Below are positions 1 through 8,669 of a stretch of 64,000 bases of DNA, one piece after another. Both the position numbers and the translations under genes were made by a program. This DNA comes from G965240365 sp965240365 (GTDB taxonomy: Bacteria; Pseudomonadota; Gammaproteobacteria; Eutrophobiales; Eutrophobiaceae), in assembly GCA_965240365.1 (NCBI GenBank), contig OZ251218.1:2418001-2482000 (forward strand). The letters are read 5' to 3'. Position 1 is the stretch's first letter, and each line of letters starts with the position of its first letter. The notes beneath the pieces were generated by a model. It was not told the origin of the DNA and did not search any database. It saw only the letters and a program-made list of their open reading frames with translations.

Positions 1-25
1 CGCCGGCTTGAGGTGCGGTAACGCA

Positions 26-1651
26 TTAACCGGATTTACCCTCGACATAGCCGGATGTGACGGGATAGCGCCGGTCGCGGCCGAAGGCGCGCGCGGTTAT
101 CCGGACGCCGGGCGCGGCCTGACGCCGTTTATATTCATTTTTGTCCACCAGTCTCAGCACCTGACGCACGGTTTCGGCGGCAAAGCCCCGGGCGATGATC
201 GCCTCCGGCGGGGTGTCGTCTTCAATATAGAGTTCCAGTATGGGATCCAGCACGGCATAATCGGGCAGGCTGTCCTGATCAACCTGGTCCGGGCGCAGTT
301 CGGCGCTGGGCGGGCGCGTCAGCACCCTTTCCGGTATCACTGTTTGCCGCCGGTTGCGCCATTTCGCCAGCCTGTAAACCATCGTCTTCCAGATATCCTT
401 GAGCGGCGCGAAGCCGCCGGCCATATCGCCGTACAGCGTGGCATAACCGACCGCCATTTCACTTTTATTGCCCGTTGTCAGCACCAGCCTGCCGGTCTTG
501 TTCGAGATCGCCATGAGGATCAGGCCCCGGCAGCGCGCCTGTATATTTTCCTCGGTAATATCGGCCGGCAGGTCGGCGAACCTGGGCCCGAGCGAGGTCA
601 GAAAGGTATCGAAGGCGGCCTGGATGGAGATGGTTTCATGCCGCACGTTCAGCGCCTGGGCCTGCCACTCGGCGTCTTCAATGCTCATGGCGGCCGTAAA
701 GCGCGATGGCATGATCACGGCCTCGACATTTTCCGGGCCGAGCGCATCGGCGGCGATACACAGCGTCAGGGCCGAGTCGATCCCGCCCGAGAGGCCGATA
801 ACGGCCCCGCTAAAACGATTTTTCCCGATATAGTCCCTGACGCCGGTCAAGAGCGCGGTATAGATACTTTGTTCCTGTTCCTGTGCGAGGCCGGCTTTGG
901 CCGGGGGAGGGGGCTTGTGCGCCATATCAAGGTTGACCGTGAATAAACCCGCCTCAAAGGCCGGCGCATGAAAAACCGGTTCGCCGCGGTTATCGACGAT
1001 CATGGAATTGCCGTCGAAGACCAGTTCGTCCTGGCCGCCGACCAGGTTGGCATAGACAATGTGCAAGTTGGCTTCTTTTGCCCGTTTTGCGATCATCTGC
1101 TCGCGCAGCGCGAGTTTGTTTTTATCGTAGGGCGAGGCGTTGATATTAAGCAGGATCGAGGCGCCGGCCGCGGCCGCCTGGCGGACCGGTTCCCCCGCCC
1201 AGAGGTCTTCGCAGATACTGAGCGCGGCCCGGCAGCCGTTGATCTCAAACAAACAGGGCTCGTTGCCGGCGCTGAAATAACGCTTTTCATCGAATACGCC
1301 ATAGTTCGGCAGGTTTTGCTTATAGTAGGTATGGATGATTTTTTGTTTGCGTATGAGGCTGGCGGCATTGTAGAGCCGCCGGCCTTCGCGGTGCGGATGG
1401 CCAATCAGCGCATAGAACTCGCCGGTCTCGGTGACGATGCGCGCAAGAGCCGCCTGGATCGCGGCGTAGAAGGCGGGCCGGAACAACAGGTCTTCGGGCG
1501 GATAGGCGCTGATACTGAGTTCCGGGAATAAAATAATGTCCGTATCCCCCCGCGCCTGTTGCAGGGCGGCGATGATCTGGTCCGTGTTGGCGTCAATGGC
1601 GCCGACAGTCAGGTTCAGTTGGGCGATGGTTAAACGAATCTTGCGGCGCAT
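26..1651 (-). CDS. nadE: Glutamine-dependent NAD+ synthetase
   Basis: Catalyses the last step of NAD+ synthesis: ATP-dependent amidation of deamido-NAD+ using glutamine-derived ammonia, in the cytoplasm. The 541-residue protein has two parts. Residues 1-260 form a nitrilase-type glutaminase whose triad is visible as Glu44 (FPELS), Lys111 (YYKQN) and Cys147 (SICEDLW). Residues about 265-541 form the synthetase, with the ATP-pyrophosphatase loop SGGIDS at 288-293. Length fits the two-domain bacterial form. The ATG at 1651 precedes the expected start of the nitrilase fold (KIRLTIAQLN). It stands alone: a 230-bp gap with a hairpin repeat separates it from sucD on the same strand. Family assignment is firm. 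Confidence 0.96.
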   Translation of the reverse strand: MRRKIRLTIAQLNLTVGAIDANTDQIIAALQQARGDTDIILFPELSISAYPPEDLLFRPAFYAAIQAALARIVTETGEFYALIGHPHREGRRLYNAASLIRKQKIIHTYYKQNLPNYGVFDEKRYFSAGNEPCLFEINGCRAALSICEDLWAGEPVRQAAAAGASILLNINASPYDKNKLALREQMIAKRAKEANLHIVYANLVGGQDELVFDGNSMIVDNRGEPVFHAPAFEAGLFTVNLDMAHKPPPPAKAGLAQEQEQSIYTALLTGVRDYIGKNRFSGAVIGLSGGIDSALTLCIAADALGPENVEAVIMPSRFTAAMSIEDAEWQAQALNVRHETISIQAAFDTFLTSLGPRFADLPADITEENIQARCRGLILMAISNKTGRLVLTTGNKSEMAVGYATLYGDMAGGFAPLKDIWKTMVYRLAKWRNRRQTVIPERVLTRPPSAELRPDQVDQDSLPDYAVLDPILELYIEDDTPPEAIIARGFAAETVRQVLRLVDKNEYKRRQAAPGVRITARAFGRDRRYPVTSGYVEGKSG

Positions 1652-1883
1652 GGCCTGAGTGGTGTTTTCTGGGCGAACAATAGGGGCAAATCTGACCGAG
1701 GCAGCGCTTTCCTGGCTGCTTGCTGAAGATAAGCGGCAGCGCTCAATCGATCATCCCGGCACATTTTCCTGGATTCCAGCTTTCGCTGGAATGACGAAGG
1801 AGGCATAGACGCGGTTCGGCAACCTTCAATATTATTCTCACGCCAATCCTCATTCCGGCCTGTCTGCAACAGGCTGGCCGGAA
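1652..1883. repeat. Intergenic gap with one composite hairpin repeat
   Basis: Between sucD and nadE. It holds one hairpin (GGATTCCAGC/GCTGGAATGAC, about 1770-1796) of the family that recurs throughout the window, and degenerate CTGNCTGC/GCAG palindrome relics near 1705-1740 and 1857-1876. I see no gene here. Confidence 0.7.
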
Positions 1884-2759
1884 TCATGCCGAGAGCCTGG
1901 CCCGAATCGCCGCGCCCATTTCCGCCGGCGAGCGCACCGTGGTGACATTGGCGGCCGCCAGCGCCGCGAATTTATCCTCCGCCGTTCCGCGGCCGCCCGA
2001 GATGATCGCCCCGGCGTGGCCCATGCGCTTGCCGGGCGGCGCGGTCACGCCGGCGATATAACCGACCACCGGTTTGCTGACATGGGTCTTGATGAACTCT
2101 GCCGCTTCTTCCTCGGCCGCGCCGCCGATTTCCCCAACCATGATAATGCCTTCCGTGGCCGGGTCTTCCTGAAACAGCCCGAGACAGTCCACAAAGCTCA
2201 TGCCATGAATGGGATCCCCGCCGATGCCGACACAGGTGCTTTGGCCAAGGCCGTTTTGTGTGGTCTGCTGGACGGCCTCGTAAGTGAGCGTGCCCGAGCG
2301 CGAGACGATGCCGATCTTGCCGGGTTGGTGGATGTCGCCCGGCATGATCCCGATCTTGCATTCGCCGGGCGTGATCAGGCCGGGACAGTTTGGGCCGATC
2401 AGGCGGCTTTGGGGGAATTTTTCCAGATAGGCCCGGGCCTTGAGCATATCCAGCACCGGTATGCCCTCGGTAATGCAGACGATGATCCCGATGCCGGCCT
2501 CGGCCGCCTCGATGATCGCCTCGGCCGCGGCGTGGGCCGGGGCCATGATCATGCTGGCATCGGCGCCGGTCTCGGCGACCGCGTCAATGACATTATCGAA
2601 CACGGGGCGTTGCAGATGGGTTGTGCCGCCCTTGCCGGGCGTCACGCCGCCCACGACCCGGGTCCGGTAGGCGATGGCCTGTTCGGCATGAAAGGTGCCC
2701 TGCCTGCCCGTGAAGCCCTGCACGATGACCTTGGTTGACTTGTTTACCAGAATCGCCAT
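1884..2759 (-). CDS. sucD: Succinyl-CoA ligase (ADP-forming), alpha subunit
   Basis: TCA-cycle enzyme. With SucC it interconverts succinyl-CoA plus ADP/Pi and succinate plus ATP. The 291-residue protein has an N-terminal CoA-binding Rossmann domain (FTGRQGTFHAEQAI from residue 16), the GPNCPG motif near 122-127, and the phosphorylated histidine His248 in GHAGAIISG. Length is normal. Its ATG at 2759 overlaps the sucC TAA by one base, so the two genes are one translationally coupled operon. No 2-oxoglutarate dehydrogenase genes are adjacent in this window. Assignment is firm. Confidence 0.97.
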   Translation of the reverse strand: MAILVNKSTKVIVQGFTGRQGTFHAEQAIAYRTRVVGGVTPGKGGTTHLQRPVFDNVIDAVAETGADASMIMAPAHAAAEAIIEAAEAGIGIIVCITEGIPVLDMLKARAYLEKFPQSRLIGPNCPGLITPGECKIGIMPGDIHQPGKIGIVSRSGTLTYEAVQQTTQNGLGQSTCVGIGGDPIHGMSFVDCLGLFQEDPATEGIIMVGEIGGAAEEEAAEFIKTHVSKPVVGYIAGVTAPPGKRMGHAGAIISGGRGTAEDKFAALAAANVTTVRSPAEMGAAIRARLSA

Positions 2760-3937
2760 TATTGCTTGCCTCCCGCAGCCGCCACGGCCTTCTCGGCGGC
2801 GTCTGTCAGCTCAGTGGCCGCGGTAATTTCCAGTTCGCTGGCAGAGAGCAGCGCCCGGCCCGCTTCAACATTGGTGCCCTCAAGTCGGACCACGATGGGC
2901 ACGGCAACGCCGATCTCCCGCGCGGCCTGGATGATACCCTCGGCAATGAGGTCGCAGCGCACGATACCGCCGAAGATATTGACCAGAATGGCCCTGACGT
3001 TTTGATCGGAGACGATCAGCTTGAAGGCCTCCGTGACCCTTGCGGCGGTGGCGTCGCCGCCCACGTCCAGAAAGTTGGCCGGTTCGCCGCCGTGCAGTTT
3101 GATGATATCCATGGTGGCCATGGCCAGTCCGGCGCCATTGACCATGCAGGCGATGTTGCCGCTCAGCGTGACATAGTTGAGATCCAGCGCCCTGGCCCGG
3201 TTTTCCTTCTCGTCTTCCTGGCTCGGGTCGCGCCATTCCTCCAGCTTCGGCTGCCGGTACAGCGCGTTATCATCGACACAGATCTTGGCGTCCAGCGCCT
3301 CAAGGTCGCCGGCGGTATTGATGGTCAGGGGGTTAATTTCAATCAGGCTCAGGTCTTTTTCGAGGAACAGCCGGTAGAGCCGCTTTAATATCAGGTTCAG
3401 CCACGCGCGCTGCGCGGCGTTGAGTCCCAGCGCAAAGCCCATGCGGCGGCCGCGATATTCCTGCAATTCATGCAGGCCGAGCAGCGGGTCAACCTGCATG
3501 GTGATGATCTTTTCAGGCGTGGCGGCCGCCACCTTTTCAATATCCATGCCGCCCTCGGTCGAGGCCATAATGGTGACCCGGCGGTTCTGCCGATCCGCCA
3601 CCATGCCCAGATACAGTTCCGACTTGATATATGTAAGCCATTGCACCAGCACACAGTTGACCGGTTGTCCGTCTGGCGCCGATTGTTGGGTCACGAGGCG
3701 GCTGCCGAGCAGTTTTTGAACCGCCGCTTCCAGTTCGGTATAGCCCTTTACCAGCACCACGCCGCCGGCCTTGCCGCGGCCGCCGGCATGCACCTGGGCC
3801 TTGACCACCCAGTTCTCCCTGTCTTCCTCGGCCGCATAGCGCAGCGCCTCCTCCACGGAGTGTGCGACCTTGCCCGGCGGAACCGGGATGCCATATTCGC
3901 CGAGCAGGGTTTTAGCCTGATATTCATGCAGATTCAT
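2759..3937 (-). CDS. sucC: Succinyl-CoA ligase (ADP-forming), beta subunit
   Basis: Partner of SucD. The beta subunit binds the nucleotide and succinate and holds the ATP-grasp domain. I start it at the ATG at 3937 because the product then begins MNLHEYQAK, the standard SucC N-terminus, giving 392 residues. The longer open frame to 4021 would add 28 unrelated residues. The ATP-grasp region (KAQVHAGGRGKAGGV) lies near residues 45-60 and the C-terminal ligase domain carries FGGIVRCD. It is divergent from pilS, with about 100 bp between the starts. Assignment is firm. Confidence 0.97.
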   Translation of the reverse strand: MNLHEYQAKTLLGEYGIPVPPGKVAHSVEEALRYAAEEDRENWVVKAQVHAGGRGKAGGVVLVKGYTELEAAVQKLLGSRLVTQQSAPDGQPVNCVLVQWLTYIKSELYLGMVADRQNRRVTIMASTEGGMDIEKVAAATPEKIITMQVDPLLGLHELQEYRGRRMGFALGLNAAQRAWLNLILKRLYRLFLEKDLSLIEINPLTINTAGDLEALDAKICVDDNALYRQPKLEEWRDPSQEDEKENRARALDLNYVTLSGNIACMVNGAGLAMATMDIIKLHGGEPANFLDVGGDATAARVTEAFKLIVSDQNVRAILVNIFGGIVRCDLIAEGIIQAAREIGVAVPIVVRLEGTNVEAGRALLSASELEITAATELTDAAEKAVAAAGGKQ

Positions 3938-4038
3938 CGTGTCCTTTTCCTTATGGTTGTTATTTTGTGTTCCGCTGTTCCATGAGCCTGAATAAGTGCG
4001 ACAATATCTCAAACCCAGCACACTTAATCAATGTATTC

Positions 4039-5646
4039 ATGGATACCGAGAGCGACACGCTTGATTTTAACAGTAAACCGGCCCGTTGGCGCGCCCTGGG
4101 TTATTTTAATTTTTATCGCCTGTTGCTGTCCGGCCTGTTTGTCCTGAGCGCCAGTATCGGCCTGTTGCCGGCGCCGCTTGGCGGGCTTGATGAAACCCTG
4201 TTTATGCTCATCAGCCAGGTCTATTTTTTGACGGCGCTGTTTTTCAGCCTGTTTATCCTGCGCCGCCGACCCCGCTTTAATTTGCAGATCGCCGCGCATA
4301 CATTGATCGATATTGTCATGCTGAGCCTGTTGATGTACGCCAGCGGCGGGCTGGGCAGCGGCTTTGGCATGTTGCTCGTTATCGCCGTGGCCGGCGGCAG
4401 TATTTTAAGAACCGGTAAAATTGCGATTTTCTTCGCGGCGATCGCCACCCTGGTCGTGCTCGGGCATGAATTCTATTTGCAGTTTTTCCTCTTTGCAGAA
4501 CCGATCAACTACGTGCATGCCGGGCTGCTCGGGGCGACCTTTTTTCTGGCCGCGTTCATCGGCATTTTTCTGTCTGTCCGGGTCAGAAAAACACAGGCCT
4601 TTGCCGAGCGCCAGACCATCGCGATCGGCGAGCTGGCCAGGCTCAATGAGCATATTATTCAACGTATGCAGGCCGGGATAACCGTTCTGGACAGCAAAAT
4701 GAACGTGGTGCTGGTCAATGATTCGGCCAGACAACTGTTCAGGCCAGTCGCGCAAAAAACGGTTGATAGTAACCGCCTTATCTCCGGATTTTTAACAGAA
4801 CCCGTGACAGAATGGCTGGCCGGCAGCGGGCCGCAGAGCCGGGTGCTCAAGCCCGGCAACACGGATTTTGAATTGCAGCTCTCCTTTATCAGGCTGAAAA
4901 AGCGCAATGACTTTCAGGTGCTGGTATTTATAGAGGATATCGCGGTCTTGCGGCAAAGGGCCCAGCAATTAAAGCTGGCATCGCTGGCCCGCCTGACGGC
5001 CAGCATCGCCCATGAAATCCGCAATCCCCTGGGCGCGATCAATCATGCCGGGCAACTGTTGAATGAGGCGCCGGATTTGACCGCGGGGGATAAAAGGCTG
5101 GTGCAGATCATCAATGATCACTCTGCCCGGGTGAATACGATTATCGAAAATGTCCTGAGTATCAGCCGCAGGGCGCAAGCCATACCTGAAAAAATTGAGA
5201 TTAATGCCTGGCTGGCCGCGTTCAGGGATGAGTTAATGACACGCTTTGAGCTTGACGGGGCCGATATTGAGACGGCCTCGGCCGCGACCGCCCTGTTTAT
5301 CCGGGCGGATGCCTCGCAGTTATGGCAGATTATGTGGAATCTTGCCGAGAATGCCCTGCGCTATTCAAAACGGCGGCCGCTGTTAAGGCTGTACGCCGCG
5401 GCCGAGCCGGGATCCGGCCGGCCCTATGTGGATATTATTGATCGCGGCACGGGTATTTCCCGGGATATAATAGACAATCTGTTTGAACCCTTTTTTACCA
5501 CCGAGGCCCAGGGTTCGGGCCTCGGCCTGTATGTGGCGCGGGAACTGTGCGAGGCCAATCAGGCGGCCTTGAGCCTGTTGTCCTCATCGGAGGCCGGCGC
5601 CACCTTCAGGATCACTTTCATACACATGAATAAAAAAATGATTTAA
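4039..5646 (+). CDS. pilS: Sensor histidine kinase PilS
   Basis: Membrane kinase of the PilS-PilR two-component system, which controls type IV pilin transcription. Hydrophobic segments cover roughly residues 25-185, with about six membrane passes. A PAS-like region follows (about 215-310), then the H-box SIAHEIRNP with phosphoacceptor His325 and a HATPase with the N-box NLAENALRYS and glycine boxes DRGTGIS and GSGLGLY. I start at the ATG at 4039 (MDTESDT), giving 535 residues. The frame is open 24 codons further, but that stretch lies in the sucC-facing promoter gap. pilR follows after 9 bp. PilS over generic NtrB-like kinases is supported by the multi-pass N-terminus and by pilA at 8.7 kb. 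Confidence 0.92.
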   Translation: MDTESDTLDFNSKPARWRALGYFNFYRLLLSGLFVLSASIGLLPAPLGGLDETLFMLISQVYFLTALFFSLFILRRRPRFNLQIAAHTLIDIVMLSLLMYASGGLGSGFGMLLVIAVAGGSILRTGKIAIFFAAIATLVVLGHEFYLQFFLFAEPINYVHAGLLGATFFLAAFIGIFLSVRVRKTQAFAERQTIAIGELARLNEHIIQRMQAGITVLDSKMNVVLVNDSARQLFRPVAQKTVDSNRLISGFLTEPVTEWLAGSGPQSRVLKPGNTDFELQLSFIRLKKRNDFQVLVFIEDIAVLRQRAQQLKLASLARLTASIAHEIRNPLGAINHAGQLLNEAPDLTAGDKRLVQIINDHSARVNTIIENVLSISRRAQAIPEKIEINAWLAAFRDELMTRFELDGADIETASAATALFIRADASQLWQIMWNLAENALRYSKRRPLLRLYAAAEPGSGRPYVDIIDRGTGISRDIIDNLFEPFFTTEAQGSGLGLYVARELCEANQAALSLLSSSEAGATFRITFIHMNKKMI

Positions 5647-5655
5647 CGTTTGCTT

Positions 5656-6969
5656 ATGGCCAATATCGCATTAATCATTGACGATGAACCGGATATCCTT
5701 GAATTGCTGGGCATTACGCTGCAACGCATGGGGATTGACTGCCGTCCGGCCAAAGATCTGCGACAGGCCAGAAATCTTTTAAAGACGCAGCGCTTCGATA
5801 TTTGCCTGACGGATATGAAGCTGCCGGACGGTAACGGGATTGATTTTGTGGCCGAGGCGCAGAAGCAATATCCGGCCATGCCCATTGCCGTTATCACCGC
5901 GCACGGCAGCATGGACAGCGCCATCGTGGCGCTGAAATCCGGCGCGTTCGATTTTTTGACCAAGCCGGTCGATCTGGATGCCTTGCGGGCCATCGTTAAA
6001 AATGCCCTGAATCTCGGCAAAAAGGCGCGCCAGTCGCGCTATGATCTGGTCGGCAAGAGCGGGCCGCTGCTTGAATTAAAGCGCACCATAGACAAGGTGT
6101 CCAAAAACCAGGCGCCGATTTATATCAGCGGCGAATCGGGCACGGGCAAGGAACTGGTCGCGCGTATGATTCACGCCTCCGGGCCGAGGGCAAGCCGGCC
6201 GTTTGTGCCGGTCAACTGCGGCGCCATTCCGGGCGATTTACTCGAAAGCGAACTGTTCGGCCATATCAAGGGCAGCTTTACCGGCGCGATCATGGACAAA
6301 AACGGCCTGTTCAAGGCCGCCGATGGCGGCACCCTGTTCCTGGACGAGGTAGCCGAATTGCCGCGGCACATGCAGGTAAAACTGCTGCGCGCCATTCAGG
6401 AAAAAAATATCCGGCCGGTCGGTTCGCAGAAGGAGATCAATGTGGACATCCGCATACTCAGCGCCACCAACAAGGATCTACAAGCGCTGGTTGATGAAGA
6501 CCGGTTCAGGCAGGATTTATTCTATCGAATAAATGTGATCGCGATAAAAGTGCCGCCGCTGAGAGACAGGGTTGAGGACATTGCGCCGCTGGCCGAACAT
6601 ATTATCGGGAAAATAGCCGGCAAAGAGGGGCTGCCCCATGCGCGCCTGTCCGGCCCGGCCCTGGCCGCCCTCAAGGCCCATGCCTTCCCCGGCAATGTGC
6701 GCGAACTGGAAAATATCCTGGAAAGGGCCCTGGCGCTCGGCAACGGCGCCGAGATAGACGAGCATGACCTGCATTTATCGGATGCCGGCAAAGTTGACAG
6801 CAAACAAGCGGATGCCACGAATCTGCAATCATTACTGGTCGATGTGGAAAGGCAGCAGATTCTGGACGCCCTCGAAAAAACACGCTGGAACAAGACCAAA
6901 GCGGCCAGATTGCTCGGCATCAGCTTCAGGGCATTACGCTACCGATTGAGTAAGTTGGACCTGGATTAG
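5656..6969 (+). CDS. pilR: Sigma-54 response regulator PilR
   Basis: Transcription activator that, when phosphorylated by PilS, should open the sigma-54 promoter of pilA. The receiver domain (1-120) has acceptor Asp53 (LTDMKL). The AAA+ domain has Walker A GESGTGKE at 159-166, the sigma-54 contact loop as GSFTGA at 206-211 (a variant of GAFTGA), and Walker B GGTLFLDEV. A Fis-type helix-turn-helix (NKTKAARLLGIS) ends the 437-residue protein. I prefer the ATG at 5656 over the TTG two codons upstream because MANIALIIDDEPD is the usual receiver start. About 1.7 kb of repeats and toxin-antitoxin relics separates it from pilA. Confidence 0.94.
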   Translation: MANIALIIDDEPDILELLGITLQRMGIDCRPAKDLRQARNLLKTQRFDICLTDMKLPDGNGIDFVAEAQKQYPAMPIAVITAHGSMDSAIVALKSGAFDFLTKPVDLDALRAIVKNALNLGKKARQSRYDLVGKSGPLLELKRTIDKVSKNQAPIYISGESGTGKELVARMIHASGPRASRPFVPVNCGAIPGDLLESELFGHIKGSFTGAIMDKNGLFKAADGGTLFLDEVAELPRHMQVKLLRAIQEKNIRPVGSQKEINVDIRILSATNKDLQALVDEDRFRQDLFYRINVIAIKVPPLRDRVEDIAPLAEHIIGKIAGKEGLPHARLSGPALAALKAHAFPGNVRELENILERALALGNGAEIDEHDLHLSDAGKVDSKQADATNLQSLLVDVERQQILDALEKTRWNKTKAARLLGISFRALRYRLSKLDLD

Positions 6970-7400
6970 CTGTTGGGGTTTTGCATATTGGAGAGGCTGG
7001 AATGAGTGCATTCAGAATTGTCATTCCCGCTTGCGCGGGAATGTATTGTATAAACCACTGGATTCCTCGGCGGCCTGTTCCAGACGCCGCTCTACCACCT
7101 ACGTCCTGTAGGCGAGCTTTCGCTGGAATGACGGAGTGCTGGGAATGACAGGGTGCTGAGCATGAAGGTTGCCGGAATGCATCTATCCCCACGTCGTCAT
7201 TCCGGCGAAGGCCGGAATCCACGCCTGCCGTAGGCAGGTAGGGGCGAGGCAGATACCTCAGCGGGTCGGCAGGAATGCGTGTATTCAGAATGGTCATTCC
7301 CGCTTATGCGGGAATGTATTGCATAAACCACTGGATTCCAGCTTTCGCTGGAATGACGGAGTGCTGGGAATAACGAGATGGCAGGTAAACAAAAACAGGC
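6970..7400. repeat. Composite hairpin repeats downstream of pilR
   Basis: Gap of 437 bp without a gene. Two composite elements are visible. Each has a CATTCCCGC/GCGGGAATG hairpin, a linker containing TAAACCACTG, and a second GATTCC.../...GGAATGAC hairpin (about 7018-7133 and 7293-7359). The first copy has an extra 48-bp module (7067-7114) inside the second hairpin; the second copy lacks it. A third isolated hairpin lies at 7195-7220, followed by a CCTGCCGTAGGCAGG palindrome. Confidence 0.8.
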
Positions 7401-7406
7401 AATAGC

Positions 7407-7637
7407 ATGAAAAAAATCTACTTTATTAAAGCAATCTGGGATGAAGAGGCGTCTGTCTGGTCGATATCAGAGACCGATGTCCCTGGTTTGGCCACCTCTG
7501 CGCCGACAATTGAAGCATTGCAGGCAAAATTAAAGGTGATGATCCCGGAACTGCTGGAATTAAATACCCCGGCAATATCCTGTAAAACGCCCATTCCCTA
7601 TCGACTGCAAGCCGAACGGCTGGCCTGTGCCCGGTGA
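7407..7637 (+). CDS. HicB/DUF1902-type antitoxin
   Basis: Small cytoplasmic protein of 76 residues. The pattern KAIWDEEASVWSISETDVPGL, with an acidic tail ending in IPYRLQAERL, is what I know of the DUF1902/HicB-like antitoxin family, which neutralises HicA-type RNA-cutting toxins. The ATG is 6 bases after a short A-rich leader. Its TGA overlaps a GTG (GTGA) that would start the toxin, as in intact hicBA-type operons, but the toxin is degenerate (next entry). Function is inferred from family resemblance and context. Confidence 0.7.
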   Translation: MKKIYFIKAIWDEEASVWSISETDVPGLATSAPTIEALQAKLKVMIPELLELNTPAISCKTPIPYRLQAERLACAR

Positions 7638-7739
7638 ATTCTTTCACCAGGCCACTCAAAAAAATTCTGAGACAAAATACCTTCCAGACATACCACTAAT
7701 CAGGTGCTTAAACAAGCCGGACTAAAAAAGGTTTTCTAA
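7634..7739 (+). pseudogene. Degenerate HicA-like toxin
   Basis: The overlapping GTG at 7634 encodes a 20-codon start (VNSFTRPLKKILRQ...) that soon hits TAA. In a different frame, 7689-7739 encodes HTTNQVLKQAGLKKVF and a stop, closely resembling the C-terminus of HicA toxins (HTAN.IMKQAGL..F). The start is in frame 2 and the tail in frame 0, so the middle, including the catalytic-histidine region, has been lost. I read it as an inactivated toxin with its antitoxin retained. Too short for certainty, but the two ends match one family and the coupling to 7407-7637 fits. Confidence 0.65.
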
Positions 7740-7826
7740 TGACAGTATCGCAGTCGAAGCGTCAGGAATGACTCCCACGTCCTCATTCCAGCCCTAATAT
7801 CTCCGGAATCTTGAAGAAAGCCTCCG

Positions 7827-8093
7827 TCAATCCCTTCTTTGCCGCGCATTCACATAGGCCGATAAAACAGCCGCCATACGGGCAGTGTAACCTCTGGGGT
7901 TGTCCGCCTTAAAAAACGCAATCACATCTTCCGGCAAGCGCAGGCTGACATTCGGCCCGGCGCGCGGCGGTCTGAGCTTCGCGTTACGCCAGAATGTCTC
8001 ATCCAGTTCGGCGATGTCGCTATAGTTGATGTCACTGTCCGGGCGCGCCGCCAGATCCTCAAGCGTTAAGGGCTGTTTGTATTTTCTGTTCAT
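7827..8093 (-). CDS. Orphan BrnA-type antitoxin
   Basis: An 88-residue protein. The C-terminal half (VSLRLPEDVIAFFKADNPRGYTARM) matches the ribbon-helix-helix BrnA (DUF4415) antitoxin family, which binds DNA and neutralises the BrnT toxin. The ATG at 8093 (MNRKYKQPL) is chosen over the longer frame to 8144, whose first 17 codons look non-coding. brnA normally follows brnT; here the upstream side holds only a MITE-like repeat (8151-8339) and no toxin frame. It therefore looks like a leftover antitoxin. Confident in family, less in activity. Confidence 0.7.
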   Translation of the reverse strand: MNRKYKQPLTLEDLAARPDSDINYSDIAELDETFWRNAKLRPPRAGPNVSLRLPEDVIAFFKADNPRGYTARMAAVLSAYVNARQRRD

Positions 8094-8150
8094 ATCGATT
8101 CTCTTTCCCGTTTGTTGGCTTGCCGGGCCGAGATGATTCGGCAAGTCCCG

Positions 8151-8339
8151 TTAAGGAAACTATGATTTAATCAGAGTTTCCTGCGGTACAGGGACGTACC
8201 GCCCCAGAATCAATAACTTGGCAATGATGCAAGTCATTGATTTTGAAGCCCTGCCTGCTACAGGCAGGAAGGTGAAAATCGCATTTTCACCTTGCGTGCT
8301 CTGAGAAATCCAGGATGGATTTATTCAGAGCTTCCTTAA
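8151..8339. mobile_element. MITE-A copy 1 (TTAA-ended, 189 bp)
   Basis: Bounded by TTAAGGAAACT and its inverted counterpart ...TTCCTTAA. The interior is a chain of hairpins: GGAAACT.TGATT/AATCAGAGTTTCC, a CAATGATG/CAAGTCATTG stem, and GTGAAAATCGCATTTTCAC. Related copies lie at 28056-28212 and 38916-39091. This copy contains a 19-bp palindrome (8250-8268) absent at that point from copies 2 and 3. It lies 58 bp upstream of the brnA-like start. There is no open frame, so any mobilisation would need a transposase supplied elsewhere. Confidence 0.8.
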
Positions 8340-8360
8340 AGGCCCCGGCTACAGTAGAAT

Positions 8361-8408
8361 TGTGACAATTTTTGTCAGTATTTGACTAGACTTGCTTCAA
8401 GTCGTGTC
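8361..8408 (+). promoter_or_regulatory. Possible PilR-binding region
   Basis: A cluster of TGTC/GACA motifs (TGTGACA, TTTGTCAG, TTTGACTAG, CGTGTC) starts about 180 bp and ends about 130 bp upstream of the sigma-54 promoter. PilR of Pseudomonas is known to bind repeated (C/G)TGTC boxes at such distances. This is by analogy only. Confidence 0.4.
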
Positions 8409-8539
8409 TATTATCCAGCGAATAATGGCCGTTTCTAATGTCCCGCCTGACAAAAAGAGGATTTTAACTCATTGTTTTTACGAAGAATAAAAAATATTTC
8501 AGCGATTTTAATAAAAAATTGTTTTCATAAGGGCTACTA

Positions 8540-8555
8540 TGGCATAGTATCTGCT
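8540..8555 (+). promoter_or_regulatory. Sigma-54 promoter of pilA
   Basis: TGGCATAGTATCTGCT has GG and GC exactly ten bases apart, the -24/-12 spacing that sigma-54 requires. Predicted transcription start is near 8566, giving a leader of about 100 bases that ends in AAGGAGATAAAGCA before the pilA ATG. PilR at 5656-6969 is the expected activator. Confidence 0.85.
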
Positions 8556-8669
8556 TATTAAGAATTCCGTGAATTTTTGATGATTAAAGCACCCGACTTC
8601 TTCGGATGCGGATTCAAACACCAACCGGCTGAACAGCCGCACCAACTTTAATTTTAAGGAGATAAAGCA

